64,000 nucleotides of DNA from Dasypus novemcinctus (lineage: Eukaryota > Chordata > Mammalia > Cingulata > Dasypodidae). The position numbers and the translations under genes are program-made. The notes beneath the pieces were generated by a model. The model had not been told where the DNA came from. It saw only the letters and a program-made list of their open reading frames with translations, and made no database searches. The stretch lies in the NCBI RefSeq assembly GCF_030445035.2, contig NC_080673.1, forward strand, positions 35,398,365 through 35,462,364, written 5' to 3'. The number at the start of each line of letters is the position of its first letter. The stretch's first letter is position 1. Below, one piece after another: positions 59,587 to 64,000 of the stretch.

Positions 59587-60025
59587 AAGGGTAGGCAGGA
59601 AAGTAAAGAGTTCATTAGGAAACAAGACAAGGAAAACAGTACACAATCCCAGACATGGATGTGAGGGTGCTGCAGGGTGACAGGCACTCCAGGAACCCCA
59701 AGTTAGGCCTTTTTGAAGCCTTTCCTCCTCCCCCTTCCTAATCCAGGGGAGGGCCCCCAGCTGTTTGCTGTTCTGATTTACTGGTCCTTGCCAGGATTCT
59801 GGGAGCATTACTCGCCTCTTTGTCTCCTGCCATGGCTTACCACATATGTTAGCGGAAAGCTCTGGGTTCTGGACTTTCAGGTTCTTGGCTGTGTCTCATA
59901 GAGGAATTTAAAGACATGCCATGGGGTAGGCAAGGGAGTGAAGAGTTTATTAAGAAACAAGAAAAGAAAAACAAAACACAATCCCAGACATGGGTGCAGG
60001 AGTGCTACAGGGTGAGATGTGCTTC
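59587..60025 (-). mobile_element. Two partial ERV LTR copies, head to tail
   Basis: GGTAGGCAGGAAAGTAAAGA with CACAATCCCAGACATGGATG (near 59,590-59,665) is repeated as GGTAGGCAAGGGAGTGAAGA with CACAATCCCAGACATGGGTG (near 59,924-59,999). The second copy starts TGTTAGCGG at about 59,848, right after the first copy's far end. On the minus strand the AATAAA signal (TTTATTAAG on plus) is in sense. Related to 13.5-14.0 kb. Confidence 0.6.
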
Positions 60026-60238
60026 TTTCTTTTTAAAAGTCAGAAAAATCTACTAGCAATTTAAATTATAGCAACACTATTATGCACTTGTGTAGTAATG
60101 TCTAAATTGCACTTTTTCAGCAATGTAGGTACCAAAGACAATGCAAAAAGTTCAGTGGTATTATTGGAAATAGGTTTTGTGGAAAAATGCCCATCACATT
60201 TACTGGTGGATATGACAGTTGAATGTGAAAGCATTCTT

Positions 60239-60655
60239 TTTCTTTTTTTTTTTAAGATTTTTTTTTCTCTCCCCTCCCCTGCTGCCCCCAGTTGTCTGCT
60301 CTCTGTGTCCATTTGCTGTATGTTCTTCTGTGTCCGCTTGTATTCTTGTCAGCGGCACCAGGAATCTGTGTCTCTTTTTGTTGCATCATCTTGCTGCATC
60401 AGCTCTCCATGTGTGTGGCGCCACTCCTGGGCAGGCTGCACTTTTTTTGGCATGAGGTGGCTCTCCATACGGGGCGCACTCCTTAGGCGTGGGGCTCCCC
60501 TACGCGGGGGACTCCCCTGCATGGCACAGCACTCCTCGTACACATCAGCACTGCGTGTGGGCCAGCTCACCACATGGGTCGGGAGGCCCTAAGTTTGAAC
60601 CCTCGACCTCCTATATGGTAGGTGATGTGCTATCCATTGAGCCAAATCCGCTTCC
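60239..60655 (-). mobile_element. DAS-type SINE, long subfamily, full length
   Basis: The head at the right reads GGAAGCGGATTTGGCTCAAT on the minus strand. ATGTGAAAGCATTCTT (60,223-60,238) and ATGTGAATGCATTCTT (60,656-60,671) flank it with one mismatch. Confidence 0.92.
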
Positions 60656-60739
60656 ATGTGAATGCATTCTTAATGATTCCTTTGAAAGTTCTAGGTTCCT
60701 CCTGAATTCTTTTTATATTTTAATAGTTAAGATTCTCTA

Positions 60740-62110
60740 GTCTTAAAAACAATCAGAGTCTACCAGATTTCTAGATGTCCTTAATAGGTTGCATTTGATT
60801 TTTCTCTTTGAAGGATGGTTTTGTAACTCAGTGTCAAATGACAGTTTGTCAACACAATTGGTGACTAAAGGTGAAAATCTTTTATGCAAGGGTGGAGTCT
60901 TTTCATTTATAGGATAAAAGAAAATTTATTAGTAACTCCTATGTGAGAAAAGTAAGCTTGACTATGTAAATCTTTTTTTTTTAAAGAAGAGATATAATTA
61001 AAGATATTTAAAGAGTCATTTTTAAAAATTTTGCTCAGTAATTAAAACTTTGAGCTTAGGTTCTTTATTGTTACTCCAGACATATTATTAATGATTAAGG
61101 TCTTCCTCTGCATTTCCTTTAAAAGACAAAATTGAGCTGGTACCTCTGTGAATAATTGTATTAAACATAGGTAAAATGGAAAACAAACTTTCCTTTACCA
61201 TCTTTTCCAGACTAATTATTCAGTGTTTTGCAGTCCAAAGAATTTTTAAATGATCACAAATTGATCACTAATCATTTATGTCTTATTTTGTAGCCAAAAA
61301 GAAAGGAACTATACAGATTACGCTGGGTATTTAAATTGTGTGCAAATTAGTAAAATCCACCAAGGAAATCTCCTTTGTTGTGTATTAGAAGGTTGAAGAA
61401 GATGTCTGCTTGTGCAATTCATTAGTAGATCACATTATTGAATATTTAGTTGCAAAGTATCTTAGTTATCAGGAGATGTCTTTGGTATTCAGGAGAATTG
61501 GATGTGTGCTGTATAAAATCCTAGTATAGCTGTCAAAACTGATTTTCACATTTAGAGTATGACTTACTTAGGTCTTCGTACTAGAATGGACACCAGGTTG
61601 AAGAATGGTTCCTGTCTTGAAACACTAACGGGTTAGGTTCCAATGCTGCCAATAATTTCAATAAATAACAACAACAACAATAAAAACCAAACATTTTCAT
61701 TCAAATATTCTTAAACATTTCCATCTTATTTTGTATGTAGTGATAAATGTTTATGTCTACGTCAGTGATTTAATGACAACAAAGAAGTATTACATTTCCT
61801 AGGAAACTTGGCAGTATCATTGCGTGCCTGTGCATAATAACTAACCTATAATTTAGGCTGAATCCATCATTATCGTGATTTGAAATTCTTTGATTCTGAT
61901 TGTTTCATGAATCCTCCTATTTTTACAGAAAATATCTTGTTGTTTAAGGACATAGAGGATGTGGGTAGAATCAGAAGTTTAGCAAAAGCTCTAGAAAAAG
62001 TTTTGCTTACTGAAAACACCCAGAATTTAAAAATCTAGTGAATTCATCACTTTGCTAAAATATATTGTGTCATGTTATAAACAGGGCATTTTTGGTTTCA
62101 TTTCACTATA
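60740..62110. other. PDGFC intron 1, no feature seen
   Basis: AT-rich unique-looking sequence. No exon or young repeat is supported. Confidence 0.4.
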
Positions 62111-62127
62111 CATATTAAAACAGGTTC

Positions 62128-62557
62128 GAAGTGGATTTGGCTCAATGGATAGAGTGTCTGCCTACCACATGGGAGGTCCAGGATTCAAACCCAGGGCCTC
62201 CTGACCCATGTGATGAGCTGGCCCACGTGAAGTGTTGATGGGTGTGAGGAAGGCTGTGCCATGCAGGGGTGTCCCCCACATAGGGGAGTCCCATGTGCAA
62301 GGAGTACGCCCCGTAAGGAGAGCTGCCCAGTGCGAAAAAAGTGTAGCCTGCCTAGGGTGGCACCACACATGGAGAGCTGATGCAGCAAGATGACGCAACA
62401 AAAAGAGACACAGATTCTTGGTGCCGCTGACAAGAATACAAGCGGACACAGAAGATCACATAGCAAATGGACACAGAGAGCAGATAATAGGGGTGGGGGT
62501 GGCAGTGTGGGCAGGGAAGGGGAGAGATTGAAAAAAAAATCTTAAAAAAAAAAACAA
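62128..62557 (+). mobile_element. DAS-type SINE, long subfamily, full length
   Basis: It begins GAAGTGGATTTGGCTCAATG and ends in a poly(A) with scattered other bases. AAAACAGGTTC lies at 62,117-62,127 and 62,558-62,568. CpG decay is advanced. Confidence 0.9.
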
Positions 62558-62569
62558 AAAACAGGTTCC

Positions 62570-64000
62570 ACCTCAAATAACAGCGTATTTTTTGTCCCTG
62601 TTGTCCCTGTGATGTTTGTCACTGTACTTGTTTTGGTGAAGGAAGTCCCAAGGATCCACATATTTAGATAGTTCACTGGCAGACTTTTGTCCCTAAAATT
62701 CTTGCTTGAAATGGCCTGGAATTTTAAAATGTGAAGCATGTTGGGACTGATCACATGTCTGTGGACTTAGGAAAGACTTACTTTGACCCCTTGTGCAATG
62801 AGTCTGCAGCAGAGAGCAAGGATTTTAATCTTTCCAACCAAATGAGTCTGGCTCTCCAGACTCAGATTTTGGCTTAAGTTTAGGATGCCAGGAGTTTCAA
62901 CATAGTGCATTCCCTTTAAACTTTTTGCCCACATTGACTGTAGAGTGAATGAAGCCTCACAATGAAATCTAATTTAATAATTCAACAATAAGCTATGTTG
63001 CTTCATACTTTTTTGGACTAGAACCTTGTTGTATGAGTTTACTGGGATGTAAGTCCTATGAGGGCTGAGATTTTCATCATTGTCATGGAGATTTTACAAT
63101 TGAAAAATTTTTTCCCCTTTTTACTGCTTTCATTTCAGCATCTAGAAAATTGGCTGGCTGGCAGTTGGATGCTTAATAATTATTTGTTAAATGAAAGAAT
63201 AGAAGACTCTCAGAAGCATCTCCTTCTTGAAATAAAATATAGAGAGTTGTAAGGGCTTTGGAGACTTTCCTTCTTGATTTGAGTGTAAACCATTGTATCC
63301 ATTCTGCTTTGATTGGGACTTGGTGGGCACTCAAAATTGAAAGAACTAAAAGATTTTTAAAGGTACAAAAGTCTGAACTGCTGATTTTATTGTTAACGTA
63401 TCTATCACTGTTTTAATTTTGATATTTCTACCAATTTTCTATCAGTTTTTTCCTTTTATATTTCATCAAATGTTTTCAAATTTATGAAGTTATTTAGCAA
63501 GTCTAGTATAAACATTTCAGAGTGTAAAAATGACTTTTCCAGTTCTACGTGCCTATCTAACCATTGATTAAAATGTTTGACTTTTACAAATAGCATATAT
63601 ATAGCCCAGAAAAGGGGTCAGGGCTGGTTAAGGGTGCTGGTGCTTGTGTACAGAGTAAAGCGACATTTATTTTCTGGTGCTCGCCTTATCTTGCTTCCTG
63701 TAGGTAGAGCTGAAAGTTACCAAAAAAATGTCATCCAGTTCTTAACAGGTTTACCCAGGACTGAGCCTACACTATCACAGATAGCCAGATAGGCTCTCAG
63801 ACGTAGTGGGAAAAGCAGCTCTGCACTCTCATTTGTGGCGTCCTTGATTTCCAGAGATGGTCAGCATTCATTCTAGTAATGTACAGTTAGGTAATGTGAG
63901 CTGTTATGACTCATTTTTAACTTTGCTTTGTTCTGTATGGAGAATTCCTTGGTTGGGAAGGAATTCCTTTTCAATCTGCCAGTCCTCTCCAAACAATTCT
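62570..64000. other. PDGFC intron 1 at window end, no feature seen
   Basis: Unique-looking sequence. Short ORFs at 63.05-63.25 and 63.58-63.79 kb have no supporting splice context. A weak L2-like 3' end may lie near 63,040-63,200 (GTTAAATGAAAGAATAGAAG). Confidence 0.4.

Larger units (their letters stand above)
39966..64000 (+). other. PDGFC: PDGFC intron 1 (5' part, continues past the window)
   Basis: The intron starts at the GTAAGA donor and no PDGFC exon follows within 24 kb, which fits the very long first intron known in other mammals. The first 14 kb is comparatively poor in young repeats. The last 10 kb holds four full-length SINEs, an L1 3' end and a duplicated LTR. No other gene is visible inside it. 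Confidence 0.9.

Overview
This is mammalian nuclear DNA, almost certainly from an armadillo (Xenarthra, probably Dasypus). The main evidence is a set of eleven or more tRNA-headed SINEs of about 375-430 bp that match the armadillo DAS-SINE pattern. They sit with L1 copies whose 3' UTR type I associate with xenarthrans, and with older placental repeats (MIR, L2, MLT1-type LTRs, hAT elements). There are no bacterial-type operons. Long ORFs in the window are confined to SINE bodies or the GC-rich CpG island and are not genes.

The one protein-coding gene I can support is PDGFC (platelet-derived growth factor C), on the plus strand. Its first coding exon is at 39,848-39,965 and encodes the signal peptide and the first mature residues. 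It ends in a consensus splice donor. A dense CpG island (about 38.6-39.6 kb) lies upstream. The 5' leader carries two upstream ATGs, one opening a reading frame that runs through the PDGFC start codon. From 39,966 to the window end is PDGFC intron 1; I see no exon 2 or CUB-domain coding sequence here.

Layout. 0-5.9 kb: AT-rich sequence, an antisense L1 3' end split by an LTR, an MLT1-type LTR and a SINE. 5.9-15.1 kb: a nest of L1 insertions of several ages, with SINEs and an ERV LTR inside. 15.1-25.1 kb: mostly unique DNA with L2, MLT1, hAT and L1 fragments and a perfect 80-bp tandem duplication. 25.1-38.6 kb: PDGFC upstream DNA, with MIRs, tandem MLT1-type LTRs, a U6 snRNA/L1 chimeric retropseudogene and two SINEs. 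38.6-40 kb: CpG island and exon 1. 40-54 kb: repeat-poor proximal intron. 54-64 kb: intron with four SINEs and a duplicated LTR.

The most unusual object is at 31,701-32,322. It is a full-length U6 snRNA copy fused to an L1 3' UTR and then to a second, older-type L1 3' end, all inside one 13-bp target-site duplication. Repeat family names come from recognition by eye; no database search was run.
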